From Nitrosomonas communis (GTDB lineage Bacteria; Pseudomonadota; Gammaproteobacteria; Burkholderiales; Nitrosomonadaceae): 57,430 nt of DNA. Numbering within the stretch: position 1 is the first letter of the stretch; every line of letters begins with the position of its first letter. Shown here piece by piece: positions 8,518 through 17,760 of the stretch. Below the pieces are notes generated by a model. It was not told where the DNA came from. It saw only the letters and a list, made by a program, of their open reading frames with translations, and did no database searches. A program made the translations under genes and the position numbers. The stretch spans positions 1-57,430 of the forward strand of contig NZ_FOUB01000021.1 in the NCBI RefSeq assembly GCF_900114745.1, in the 5' to 3' direction.

Positions 8518-11500
8518 TTAACTAGAGAACCCTCTTATCAGCTTGTGAGCATACTTCTGACTGGACACTTTCTTTAAAACAACACAACTGACAGGCACTA
8601 GCAATAAAGTAACCAAAGAGGAGAAAAATATACCAAATGAAAGCGTAATCACCATCGGCATGAGTTTCTCAGCATCTGAACTTTGTTCACTGATGAGCGG
8701 CAGTAATCCCATAACATTGGTTGTTGTTGTTAGAAATATCGCACGGAAACGTGCTTTACCCGCAAAAACTACAGCTTTATAAATCGGTGTGTTTTGCTGG
8801 AGAATTTCATTGAGTTTTGCAACCAATATCAGGCTATCGTTGATTGCAACCCCTCCTACGGCAAATAAAGCGACATAAGATTCCAGGGATAAAGGAATTT
8901 TCAGCAACAAATGGCCTACAACTGCGCCGATAAAGCCAAATGGAATAGCCAGCATTATGATGAGCGGTTGTGTATAAGAACGTAGCGGCACCGCCAGTAG
9001 CGCGTAAATCCCCATCAAAGCCAGTGCTCCATAACCCCATAGATTCGACATTGCTCTCTCTTGCTTTTGCCGGGCTTGACCTGGCTCTATTCTTAGCCCA
9101 GGATACTGCGCCTCCAAATCGGGAATCACATTTGCATGCAAATCGGCAAGAATAGCTTCGGTGTTAGCCTCTCCTTTAAAAATATCAGCACTGATTAATT
9201 GAATTCGTTCCCGGTTATGCCGGGAAATACTCGCAAAACCCGGTGTATATTCGGCTTCCGCTACTGTGGTGAATGGTACAGTATTGCCATTGGCCAGCCT
9301 GATCGGCATTTTATATAAATCATCCAGAGAACGGCGGTGCTCGGAAGGAAAGCGTAGCATCACCCTGATTTCATCCCGATTCAGAAAAAAGCGCTGCACC
9401 TCCAGTCCAAAAAATCCATGACGAACTTGCTCACCTAGACTTTGCATCGTTAGCTCATAAAGTGATGCTTCAGGCTTAAGCTTAAGTTGCAGCTCGGACT
9501 TACCTGCCTGCATGGAACCCGTCACGCTGTGTACGCCAGCATAAGAAGAAAGCTTGGTTTTAAGGATTTCACCGACTGTACTTTGTAGTGCAACATCTGT
9601 TGCAATCAGCTTTAACTCAATGGCTTTCGCGGAGTGAGCAGTAGGCATGCCAAGATCTCTTGGCCAGAAGGTCTGGAAAGACAGCGTCGCTCCAGCAGGA
9701 AGCTCACCAAAGCGCTCTTGCCATTGTTTTTGAATGATATCCATACGGGAACGGATACGTTCGTCAATCGCTATCTCGATATCGACAAACCCGGAATTGT
9801 CGTCAACAATAGCAATAATGTGTTGAAAACTATCCTTCACTTTAGTCGTTGTGTCGATTCCAAGTTCAGTGTTTAGCTCTGAACGTATTTCATTGGCAAT
9901 ACGTTCCAAGCGCATTACCTGATAATTAACCTCTTCAAATGGGGTGCCTGGCGGAAGCTGAAGAATGGCAATCATATAATAGTCATTCACAGGCGCTTCC
10001 ATCACGCTGTGAATGCGTCCGGAAAAAACAAGCGCACCGGTAATCAGCAATATGATATAAAACACTGATAACGTAATATAGCGAAACCGTATCAGCGATC
10101 TCAGTACTGGGACATATACACAGTCGATAAACCATTGCAATCCAGTATCAACCCGCTCTTGAATAGAACTTACGGCAGAAGACCAAGCGTTACGATTTTT
10201 AGTTGAAGTAATGCTGACAGCCAAATGTGAAGGCAAGATCAGAAGCACTTCCAGCATGGAAAACGCCAAGGTTACAATAATCACTAGAGATATGTTGTAC
10301 ATCAAATATCCGCTAAGACCCGGCAAAAAAAGCCCGGGAATAAAAGCAATCATCGTAGACAACACCATTAACACGACTAATGGTGCTACTTCAAGCGTTC
10401 CACTGATTGCACCCGATAAACCGGGACGCCCTCGCTGCTGATGCGAGTAAATATTCTCACCTACAATAATCGCGTCATCCGCCAAGACCCCCAGGATAAG
10501 AATCAAAGCAGCAATCGAATAAATATTTAGAGAAATTCCCAGCATCGGCATCAGCCAGAGTGCTCCTAACAGAGATATCAAAATACCACTGCTCACCCAT
10601 AACGCTAGATAAAAACGCATGGTAAACATCAGTATCAGAAAAACAAGAATAAAACCTTCTACTGCGTTTTCCCATAACATGGACATATTGTGTTTATAAT
10701 ATTTTGACCAATCATCCCATGTCGTAATACCAATACCATCAGGCAGTTCAGGGCGAAATGCTTCAATAACTTCATTGACCGCTTCGACTGTTGTCACAAT
10801 TCGGTCTTTTGACATTACAAAGATTTGCGCGGCTGGCTTGCCATCAATTCTTGCCAGAAAATCTTTTTCACCCACTGTTTCGCGAATCTGCGCAATATCA
10901 CCAAGCAATAGGCGCGCACCATCCGGTTCAGATCGCAGACTAATCGCAGCGTAATCAGCCACAGTCATAGCCTGACTCTTGCTTCTCAGCAGCAACTTGC
11001 CATCGGATTTTTTAAGTTCTCCCGCCGGTATATTATTGGATGCGACCTGAATCGCCTCGGCAATTTCTTCAAAACTCAACGCATAGCGGCGTAAATCAGA
11101 TTCTGTAATTTCAATCGACATTTCATAAGGAAGCTGAGGCCAAGGAATCATTAATCCTATATCCGGATGCTTACTCAGCATAGCCTGCAATTGATCACGT
11201 TGACGTATTAAGGCTAATATATCGACTTCACCATGCACCATTATAGTTACCGCAATCGTGCCAGTTTTCATTTCCTGAATCTTTAGCTTCTCGGCTCCTT
11301 TCGGAAAAGCCGTGATGCGATCCATTCTAGCCTGCACAGCAGTCTGGAAACGTGCGGAACCAATCGCAGGATCAAACTCAACGATAATCTCGCATTCCGC
11401 CTGGTTAGCAATGGCATTGATATGCCGAATCCCTTCCAAATCATGGATGGCTTCCTCAATGGGGATACATAACGCTTGCTCTACTTCTGCAGGACCTGCT

Positions 11501-11658
11501 CCTGGATAAGCTATTTCGATCTTCAGTTGATTTTGTGGCGCAGGTGGAACAGTATAACGCTTGGACACGGTTAGACCCATCAATCCACCCGCTATAATAA
11601 TCAACATGAGAAAATTCGCGGCAATAGGATTTCTGGCAAACCAGATGATCAATTTCAT
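8518..11658 (-). CDS. RND efflux permease (AcrB/HAE1 family)
   Basis: Inner-membrane proton-driven pump subunit of a tripartite exporter. Length (1046 aa) and topology are typical: first membrane helix at residues 10-30, a large periplasmic loop, a helix bundle at about 330-540, a second loop and a final bundle at about 860-1030. The proton-relay acidic pair is in GVLADDAIIVGENIYSHQQ (about residues 390-408), and the second half has GVAINDSLILVAKLNE. The ATG overlaps the stop of the membrane-fusion gene by 4 bp (ATGA), so the two are translationally coupled. Its place inside the hydroxylase/receptor operon suggests it secretes the siderophore or a precursor, but drug or metabolite efflux cannot be excluded. 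Confidence 0.92.
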   Translation of the reverse strand: MKLIIWFARNPIAANFLMLIIIAGGLMGLTVSKRYTVPPAPQNQLKIEIAYPGAGPAEVEQALCIPIEEAIHDLEGIRHINAIANQAECEIIVEFDPAIGSARFQTAVQARMDRITAFPKGAEKLKIQEMKTGTIAVTIMVHGEVDILALIRQRDQLQAMLSKHPDIGLMIPWPQLPYEMSIEITESDLRRYALSFEEIAEAIQVASNNIPAGELKKSDGKLLLRSKSQAMTVADYAAISLRSEPDGARLLLGDIAQIRETVGEKDFLARIDGKPAAQIFVMSKDRIVTTVEAVNEVIEAFRPELPDGIGITTWDDWSKYYKHNMSMLWENAVEGFILVFLILMFTMRFYLALWVSSGILISLLGALWLMPMLGISLNIYSIAALILILGVLADDAIIVGENIYSHQQRGRPGLSGAISGTLEVAPLVVLMVLSTMIAFIPGLFLPGLSGYLMYNISLVIIVTLAFSMLEVLLILPSHLAVSITSTKNRNAWSSAVSSIQERVDTGLQWFIDCVYVPVLRSLIRFRYITLSVFYIILLITGALVFSGRIHSVMEAPVNDYYMIAILQLPPGTPFEEVNYQVMRLERIANEIRSELNTELGIDTTTKVKDSFQHIIAIVDDNSGFVDIEIAIDERIRSRMDIIQKQWQERFGELPAGATLSFQTFWPRDLGMPTAHSAKAIELKLIATDVALQSTVGEILKTKLSSYAGVHSVTGSMQAGKSELQLKLKPEASLYELTMQSLGEQVRHGFFGLEVQRFFLNRDEIRVMLRFPSEHRRSLDDLYKMPIRLANGNTVPFTTVAEAEYTPGFASISRHNRERIQLISADIFKGEANTEAILADLHANVIPDLEAQYPGLRIEPGQARQKQERAMSNLWGYGALALMGIYALLAVPLRSYTQPLIIMLAIPFGFIGAVVGHLLLKIPLSLESYVALFAVGGVAINDSLILVAKLNEILQQNTPIYKAVVFAGKARFRAIFLTTTTNVMGLLPLISEQSSDAEKLMPMVITLSFGIFFSSLVTLLLVPVSCVVLKKVSSQKYAHKLIRGFSS

Positions 11659-12845
11659 AGAGCAATCTCAGTAGGGATGACTTCTATTCCCTCAACCGGA
11701 TGATGCAGGCCGGATACAAGCACATGTTCACCTGCCTCTAATCCTGTTTTAATGATCACTTGTTCTCGTTCTCTACTGAGGACTTCCACATTGCGGAAAC
11801 GTAACCGCTGTTTCTGATCAACGATGACTACCCGATTATTATTGCGTAATGCACTGGCTGGCAGAATAACCAAATCTTCGAGCCAGCGTCCTTCGATGCT
11901 GGCTTCTACATATAAGCCTACCGGTAAACTGGTAGCAAACGATTCCGTGCCAGATGAGTCAAATTTTTTTGCGCCAAGACCGAATGGATCCGGGATTTGT
12001 GCAACCAGTACTACCATGCCGGTATCTTGCTCAACTACGCCCTCGCTTCGCACAATATGGCCTAGCCAGGCCTGTTGCTGCCCCTGGTAGTTTGCGGTGA
12101 GCCTTACTGGTGCTCCCTGCTTGGATTTATTACGAGTGGGGGAGTCTGAGAAATCGATGAAAGCAAGTTCATGTGTGCTTAATGGCAAGCGCACTTCGGC
12201 CAGATCACTGCTGTAAATTCTTCCCAATACCGCACCGCTGCTCAGATACTGGCCCATCCCTACTTCCTTATTACGTACCCGACCATTAAAAGGAGCGCGT
12301 ATATCTGTGCGTTGCCGCAATAACCGGGCATTCTTCAGCTCTTCTCGCTCTGCTGCTAACTTGGCTTTCTTTTCCTTAAGCTGCGGAATCCTTAGATTTA
12401 ACGAATTAGGCTTTCCCTGTCCGAGATGTTGCCATTCATCACGTGCCTGTTCTGCTTCCGCTTCTTCTCGTGTCAGCTGATACTGGGCTTCCATTACCCT
12501 AGCTTGTGCTTGCGCTACCCGCAAATCATATTCCGCCGGATCGATGGAAATCAGTAAGTCCCCTTTCTTGAAGAATCCACCGCTGATAAATTCAGGTGAA
12601 ATTTTGATGATATTGCCTGAAACACCAGTAACCAGGTCTATTTCTGTTTGCGCCATGATACGCCCTCGCGACCGGACATCCATACGTAGCCGCTGAGGCT
12701 TTACCTTGATCACTTGAACCGATGGCGGTGTAACGATATCCTCCTGCTGCTCGGTTTGCGGCGGTGAAATAACAATGGCAAAGGCAGCCAGTCCCCCCCC
12801 AATCGCAATCAGTAACGCGATGATTAATTGCTGGCGTGTTTTCAT
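11655..12845 (-). CDS. RND periplasmic adaptor (membrane fusion protein)
   Basis: HlyD/AcrA-type adaptor linking the RND pump to the outer-membrane channel. A single N-terminal membrane anchor (residues 7-27) lacks a lipobox cysteine, so it is probably a signal-anchored rather than lipidated protein. Next come a barrel-sandwich half (PSVQVIKVKPQRL, DLVTGVSGNIIKISPEF..GGFFKKGDLLISIDP), a coiled-coil hairpin at about residues 105-180 (QAQARVMEAQYQLTREEAEAEQARDEW ... EREELKNARLL), and the return strand TDIRAPFNGRVRNKEVGMGQYLSSGAVLGRIY. The 396 aa are normal. It lies 48 nt after the outer-membrane factor gene and overlaps the RND gene. Confidence 0.92.
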   Translation of the reverse strand: MKTRQQLIIALLIAIGGGLAAFAIVISPPQTEQQEDIVTPPSVQVIKVKPQRLRMDVRSRGRIMAQTEIDLVTGVSGNIIKISPEFISGGFFKKGDLLISIDPAEYDLRVAQAQARVMEAQYQLTREEAEAEQARDEWQHLGQGKPNSLNLRIPQLKEKKAKLAAEREELKNARLLRQRTDIRAPFNGRVRNKEVGMGQYLSSGAVLGRIYSSDLAEVRLPLSTHELAFIDFSDSPTRNKSKQGAPVRLTANYQGQQQAWLGHIVRSEGVVEQDTGMVVLVAQIPDPFGLGAKKFDSSGTESFATSLPVGLYVEASIEGRWLEDLVILPASALRNNNRVVIVDQKQRLRFRNVEVLSREREQVIIKTGLEAGEHVLVSGLHHPVEGIEVIPTEIAL

Positions 12846-12893
12846 AGAGTGGTAACGATTAAATACCGGTTTCGGATCACTGCATGTGCCTCG

Positions 12894-14261
12894 TTACACA
12901 TCTCCACCCAGAGCCAAATAAAGATTAATGCGATTGCTAAGTAACTGCCGAGTGACAGACAAATGGGCGCTCTGGGCATTGAGTGTGCTGCGATAACTGT
13001 CGAGTAAGGTGAGAATTCCAATCAGGTTGTGACGATAAGAATAAACAGCCAATCTCTGGCTGGATTCAGTTTGTTCAACCGCTTTTCTAAGAGACGCTTC
13101 TTGTTGCCGTAACCACTCTTCTGCTGCCAGCGCTTGTTCAACTTCGCGGAAAGCATTAAGTGCGGTGTTTTTATAAAAATTCAGTGCCTCCTCTGCGCGT
13201 GCCTGATTCCGGAAAATTTCACCTTTAATACGTCCACCAGTAAACAAAGGTTGCATGAGTCCGGCAAATACATGCCAGGCCACTGCCTTAGGATCGATCA
13301 GTTCAGTCAGATCGCTGCTACGCGTCCCGCCGGCAGCAGTCAGGGTAATACGGGGTAAAAGCAATTTTTTAGAGCTGGCTGTTCGGAAGTCAGCAGCTTT
13401 CAGGCGCTCAAATGCTGCAACTACGTCCGGCCTCCGTTCTAGCAATTCAGAAGGCAATCCAGCAGGGATATCAACAGGTAATTGCGGCAAGGCGATGGCG
13501 TCTATTTCATTCCCGGCCGGATAACGTCCCAGTAAAATCTCCAGGCGGCGGGTGATCATCTGAATTCTGTTACGCGTTTGCTTGAGTTGCGCTTCTGCAT
13601 TGGCCAGATCAGTGAGGGCTAGGCGTAAGTCGAGACCGCGCTCCAGACCTCGTTGAAAACGTCCCCGGACTAAACTCACTATAATAGTTCGATCCTTGAT
13701 CGATTGCTCGACCACCTTTGCCTGCAGATTTGCTTCAACTAACTCAAAATAGCCTTGCGCTACCCGTGCTGCCAAGGACAGTTTTACTCCATAATAATCG
13801 ACAGCGGTCGCATCAGCTTCCAAAACTGCAGCCTGCTGAAAATCACGTATTCTCCCCCAAACATCCAATTCCCAACTCATCCCGAACAGAACTTCAAATA
13901 CATCGAATCTTGATGATCCAAACCCTGCTTCCCGAATTTGAGCTCGCTCATGTTCAGCTGTGAGAAAAAACTGCGGCCAACGGCTTGATCCATCAATTCG
14001 TGCCTGTGCTATCGCTGCATCGACCCTGGCTGCTGCCGCTTTCAGTTCATAATTATCAGCCAGCGCACTGTCAACCAAAGCACTTAGATGAGGATCACCA
14101 AAAGTTTCTACCCATTTAGTCGGCATCGGTTGGCCGAGTGCTTTATCCTCAACCCATTGATCTGGTATCTCTGCGCCTACTTCCTCAACATGCCGCTGCG
14201 GTAGCATGTTACAACCTGCCAGTATAAGAAAAAGGATTATGCAAATAAAAATTTTGATCAC
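12894..14261 (-). CDS. outer-membrane efflux lipoprotein (NodT/OprM family)
   Basis: TolC-like outer-membrane channel of the tripartite pump. The signal peptide ends in a lipobox (LILAGC, Cys17), so the mature protein is a lipoprotein. Two repeated OEP halves are visible, with the family phrases DPHLSALVDSALADNYELKAAAARVDAAIAQARIDGSSRWPQ (N-terminal half), LPSELLERRPDVVAAFERLKAADF and LTAAGGTRSSDLTELID, MQPLFTGGRIKGE, and the last coiled-coil TLLDSYRSTLNAQ. Length (455 aa) is typical. The gene starts with GTG. It is 67 nt downstream of the hydrolase gene and begins the efflux block of the operon. Confidence 0.92.
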   Translation of the reverse strand: MIKIFICIILFLILAGCNMLPQRHVEEVGAEIPDQWVEDKALGQPMPTKWVETFGDPHLSALVDSALADNYELKAAAARVDAAIAQARIDGSSRWPQFFLTAEHERAQIREAGFGSSRFDVFEVLFGMSWELDVWGRIRDFQQAAVLEADATAVDYYGVKLSLAARVAQGYFELVEANLQAKVVEQSIKDRTIIVSLVRGRFQRGLERGLDLRLALTDLANAEAQLKQTRNRIQMITRRLEILLGRYPAGNEIDAIALPQLPVDIPAGLPSELLERRPDVVAAFERLKAADFRTASSKKLLLPRITLTAAGGTRSSDLTELIDPKAVAWHVFAGLMQPLFTGGRIKGEIFRNQARAEEALNFYKNTALNAFREVEQALAAEEWLRQQEASLRKAVEQTESSQRLAVYSYRHNLIGILTLLDSYRSTLNAQSAHLSVTRQLLSNRINLYLALGGDV

Positions 14262-14328
14262 TTAATCCATCCGATCCTATTTATTAAAATGACTAATAAA
14301 TACTGGAAGATAAAGGTGCATATCTGAT

Positions 14329-15306
14329 CTAGCGGGTATTCCGGTTTGGATAAAACTCATTAGCGAGCGCATTAGCGATATCCTTACGTACCTGATAAGC
14401 CTCATTGACAATGTTTCCGAGACGCGCGAAATCATGCGTCATTCCAGGATAGATCCTGACGAGCGTAGAAACACCCGCAGTCTTGAGCCGATCGGCATAT
14501 GCAATACCTTCATCTATCAGGGGGTCATATTCGGCCAAAGCCAGAAATGCAGGAGCAAGACCAGTCAGGTTACTCGCTTCAAGAGGCGCAAAACGCCAAT
14601 CTTTTCGATCTGATTCATCACGTAAATAATGGGTAAACATCCATTGCAGAGTTGTTGCTTCAAGCAGATAGCCTTGTGCAAAACGACGATGCGACGCGGT
14701 ATTCTGCCATGCGCTGGTACAAGGATAAAGCAATACCTGATATACAGGTTGTGGCCAACTGCTATCACGCGATGCTAAACACATCCCGGCTGCCAGCGTT
14801 CCACCCGCACTATCTCCTCCCACAGCAATACGTGTAATATCCAAATTGTATTCAGTACCTGCTGATAGTATCCACTGATAGGCATCCTGTGCATCATAAA
14901 CAGCTGTCGGGAAGCGATATTCAGGTGCCAGCCGATAGGCAACATTGAGCACACAACAGGGTGTCAATGCTGCCAATGCTCGACACAATGAATCATGAGA
15001 CTCCAGTCCGCCCACACAATATCCTCCACCATGAAAATAGAGTAATACTGGTAGAGGTCCCTTTTCTTCTGCTAACTCAATCGGCTTATAAAGCCGCGCA
15101 TGGATCTGTTGGCTATCCCGGCATGGAATACTGATAGAGGTCACACTCTCAACAGCCATCCCAGGAACATCCAATATCTGCGTTGAAGCATCATATTCTA
15201 GCCGGGCCTGCGCAGGTGTTAACTCATGCATCATGGATTTACTTCCACTCATGACATTAGCTTCAACCAATTCAAGAAATGCAGCCAGATCCGGATCAAG
15301 CGACAT
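14329..15306 (-). CDS. alpha/beta hydrolase, HSL family (esterase)
   Basis: Serine hydrolase of the hormone-sensitive-lipase group. The oxyanion-hole motif HGGGY is near residue 90, the nucleophile elbow GDSAGG near residue 160, an acidic residue in EYDPLIDEG and the His in MTHDFARLG near the C-terminus complete the catalytic set. No signal peptide is visible, so it should be cytoplasmic. The GGAGAA site just before the ATG supports the start. Between the receptor and the exporter it could act as a siderophore esterase or trimming enzyme, but this family is broad and the sequence does not give the substrate. Confidence 0.87.
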   Translation of the reverse strand: MSLDPDLAAFLELVEANVMSGSKSMMHELTPAQARLEYDASTQILDVPGMAVESVTSISIPCRDSQQIHARLYKPIELAEEKGPLPVLLYFHGGGYCVGGLESHDSLCRALAALTPCCVLNVAYRLAPEYRFPTAVYDAQDAYQWILSAGTEYNLDITRIAVGGDSAGGTLAAGMCLASRDSSWPQPVYQVLLYPCTSAWQNTASHRRFAQGYLLEATTLQWMFTHYLRDESDRKDWRFAPLEASNLTGLAPAFLALAEYDPLIDEGIAYADRLKTAGVSTLVRIYPGMTHDFARLGNIVNEAYQVRKDIANALANEFYPNRNTR

Positions 15307-15378
15307 TTAATCTTCTCCGATAATAAATATAACCCAGGTCTATCGCCTGGCAAGGATGTGAATACAACATAACACCAC

Positions 15379-17724
15379 CTAGAATCTGTACTTCAAAGTT
15401 CCCACGACGGTTCGTTCTGTTCCAAGAAAAAAATTACCACCGAGCTGAGATGAAACATACTTATTATTAAAGATATTGCTAGCGTTAATATTAAATATCC
15501 AAGGGCCATAATCGTAGCGCAGTGTGGCATCGAACAAGGTAAATGCCGGGGTCGTACTGGTATTTTCCGGGTCATTGTATACTCTACCGACATAACGAAC
15601 ACCTCCTCCAATCCCCAATCCCCGCAACCATTCTATGCCCAGACTCCTAAAAGAATAATCCAGCCAGGCTGAAGCCATGGTATTGGGCACTAAAATAGGC
15701 ATTTTGTCTAAGTTGGTATCATTACTTTTGGTAACGGTTACTTCTTGATAGGTAAATGAGCCAATAAAATTCAAGCCGGGTAACAGTCCAGGTAACAGTT
15801 CTGCTTTAGCTTCCAGTTCAGCGCCGCGTGAACCGATCTCACCTGTTTGCACACTGCGAAACGGATCATTGGGATCACGTGTTATTACATTGGTTTTAGT
15901 TAGATCAAATAATGCAAGTGTGTAGAGACTCCTGCCACCCACCGGCTGGTATTTGATACCTACTTCATATTGAGCCCCACGCGTTGGATCAAATGGATTG
16001 TTGCTAGTATCAAAGCCCGGTTGTGGCAAGAATGATTGTGAATAACTCACATAAGGGGCGATGCCATTGGCAAACCGATAGGTTAAACCAGCCCGGCCGG
16101 TAAATGCATCCTGTTTGGCTTTTGCTGTAATAGCACTCAGAAGATCGTTATTAGTAGAATCAACTCTGTCATAACGACCACTTAAAGTCAGGATCCAATT
16201 CTCATCGTATCGGATTTGATCTTGTATATAAACGCCAAATTGATTAATTTTCTGCTTGGCATGGATACCCAAGATATCAGGCTTAGCAATCGGTAGTGAG
16301 TACACCGGATTAAGAATGTCGATGCCAGGTGTAACAGAGCCATCCTGGTTTCCTTGAAAAAATTTGAGTGAAGCATTGGTTACATTCCAGTCTACCCCTG
16401 TAAGTACCGTGTGATGGACTGGACCAGTATTAAGCTTAGCCTGTAAATGGGTATCGAGTACAGTCTGATTTAATCGTTCCCTAGTAGAAAAGGCCGAACG
16501 ATCCTGCAATGTAGGTTGATCAACCGTATTATAACCGAGCGGAAAGAAATCATTAAATCGCCCGTCTTGATCCGTATGGCGAAAATTCTGTCGCGCTGTG
16601 AACATCTCGTTAAAGTGATGTTCAATCTGGTAGCTGAAAGAAGATTGATTTGTCGAGTATTTAACAAAATCTGGATCTCCAAAAAGAACATTGGTGCGAT
16701 TGCCATCCGGTGCTGCCAGATAAAAAGCGGCTGCATTCGTACGATTATTAAGTACATCACCCATGAGTGTGATGGTCGTGTTGACTGTTGGCCGCCAAGT
16801 CACCGAGGGAGCAATATAAAAGCGTCTATTGAATGCGCGATCTCCGCCGGTATTGGGAAATCTAACCTGCGTATCCGTATCAAGCCCCAAAGTTACAAGA
16901 CGGAACATCAACGTTCCATCCTTGTTTGCAAATCCTAAATCGGCAGCAACCCGTTTACGGTCAAAATTGCCGTACTGCAACTCAATTTCCCGAATTGGAT
17001 CGGCACTCGGGCGTTTAGTCACACGATTGACGATCCCCCCTGCATCGCCACGGCCAAACAATACCGACGATGGTCCGCGTAGCACATCGATACGCTCCAA
17101 TCCGTACGGATCGGTGATATAAGAACCAAAAAATAGACCTTGCGCTGCATTACTCAAGCCATCACGAAAATTTGCATTCGTCAATCCATCGAAGCCACGT
17201 AAGAAAATATTTTCAAAACCTGTTCCCTGAAACCCAAAGTTGCCAGTGGTAACACCTGGTGTATAGCGTAAAGCTTCAGTAAAATTCTGTACGCTGCGTA
17301 TGTCAAGTTCATCACGCGTAACCACCGAGATCGATTGCGGGATTTCAATAATCGGTGTATCTGTCTTGGTTCCAGTCATACTGCGTTTGGCTGCATAACC
17401 GATAGTCTGGTCAGATGCTCTACCTTTAACAGTCACTGCAGGTAATACCGTGACATTCGACTTATCCGCATCTGGTTCATTTGAGCTGGCAGTAGTTTCT
17501 GACTGTGTGCTTTTTGCTTCTGCTGCTTTATTCGTTGTTTGCTCAGATGACTCAGCAGCACCTTCAATCTGCTGGTTTTTTGTTTCTGCTGCTTTATCCG
17601 CTATTTGTTTTGGTTCTGCATAACTATTGAGTGATATTGTCAATAACGCCAGTTGCACGGCTGATAATAGGATTACGTTTTTTAGTTTAATGGTTCCTTC
17701 GGGAGGCGCTATGATGCTATTCAT
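15379..17724 (-). CDS. TonB-dependent ferric-siderophore receptor
   Basis: Outer-membrane gated barrel for uptake of a ferric siderophore (FhuA/FpvA group). Signal peptide to about residue 36 (...SLNSYA). Residues 38-92 form a low-complexity linker rich in A, E, T, S and Q with repeats of the type AAEAK/AAETK. The plug follows (TDTPIIEIPQSISVVTRDEL, FLRGFDG, RIDVLRGPSSVLFGRGDAGGIVNRVTKRP) and then the 22-strand barrel, ending in the classic terminal Phe (LKYRF). There is no STN signalling domain, which agrees with the absence of an ECF sigma/anti-sigma pair nearby. Thirty-six nucleotides separate it from the hydroxylase gene, so they are co-transcribed; its substrate is most likely the product of the adjacent assembly line. 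Confidence 0.93.
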   Translation of the reverse strand: MNSIIAPPEGTIKLKNVILLSAVQLALLTISLNSYAEPKQIADKAAETKNQQIEGAAESSEQTTNKAAEAKSTQSETTASSNEPDADKSNVTVLPAVTVKGRASDQTIGYAAKRSMTGTKTDTPIIEIPQSISVVTRDELDIRSVQNFTEALRYTPGVTTGNFGFQGTGFENIFLRGFDGLTNANFRDGLSNAAQGLFFGSYITDPYGLERIDVLRGPSSVLFGRGDAGGIVNRVTKRPSADPIREIELQYGNFDRKRVAADLGFANKDGTLMFRLVTLGLDTDTQVRFPNTGGDRAFNRRFYIAPSVTWRPTVNTTITLMGDVLNNRTNAAAFYLAAPDGNRTNVLFGDPDFVKYSTNQSSFSYQIEHHFNEMFTARQNFRHTDQDGRFNDFFPLGYNTVDQPTLQDRSAFSTRERLNQTVLDTHLQAKLNTGPVHHTVLTGVDWNVTNASLKFFQGNQDGSVTPGIDILNPVYSLPIAKPDILGIHAKQKINQFGVYIQDQIRYDENWILTLSGRYDRVDSTNNDLLSAITAKAKQDAFTGRAGLTYRFANGIAPYVSYSQSFLPQPGFDTSNNPFDPTRGAQYEVGIKYQPVGGRSLYTLALFDLTKTNVITRDPNDPFRSVQTGEIGSRGAELEAKAELLPGLLPGLNFIGSFTYQEVTVTKSNDTNLDKMPILVPNTMASAWLDYSFRSLGIEWLRGLGIGGGVRYVGRVYNDPENTSTTPAFTLFDATLRYDYGPWIFNINASNIFNNKYVSSQLGGNFFLGTERTVVGTLKYRF

Positions 17725-17760
17725 ATTTAATATGTTGATTAGTTTAAGAAATATTACCTA

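Noticed and set aside
16516..16938. 140-codon plus-strand frame within the receptor gene
   Set aside because: Antisense to well-conserved barrel coding sequence.
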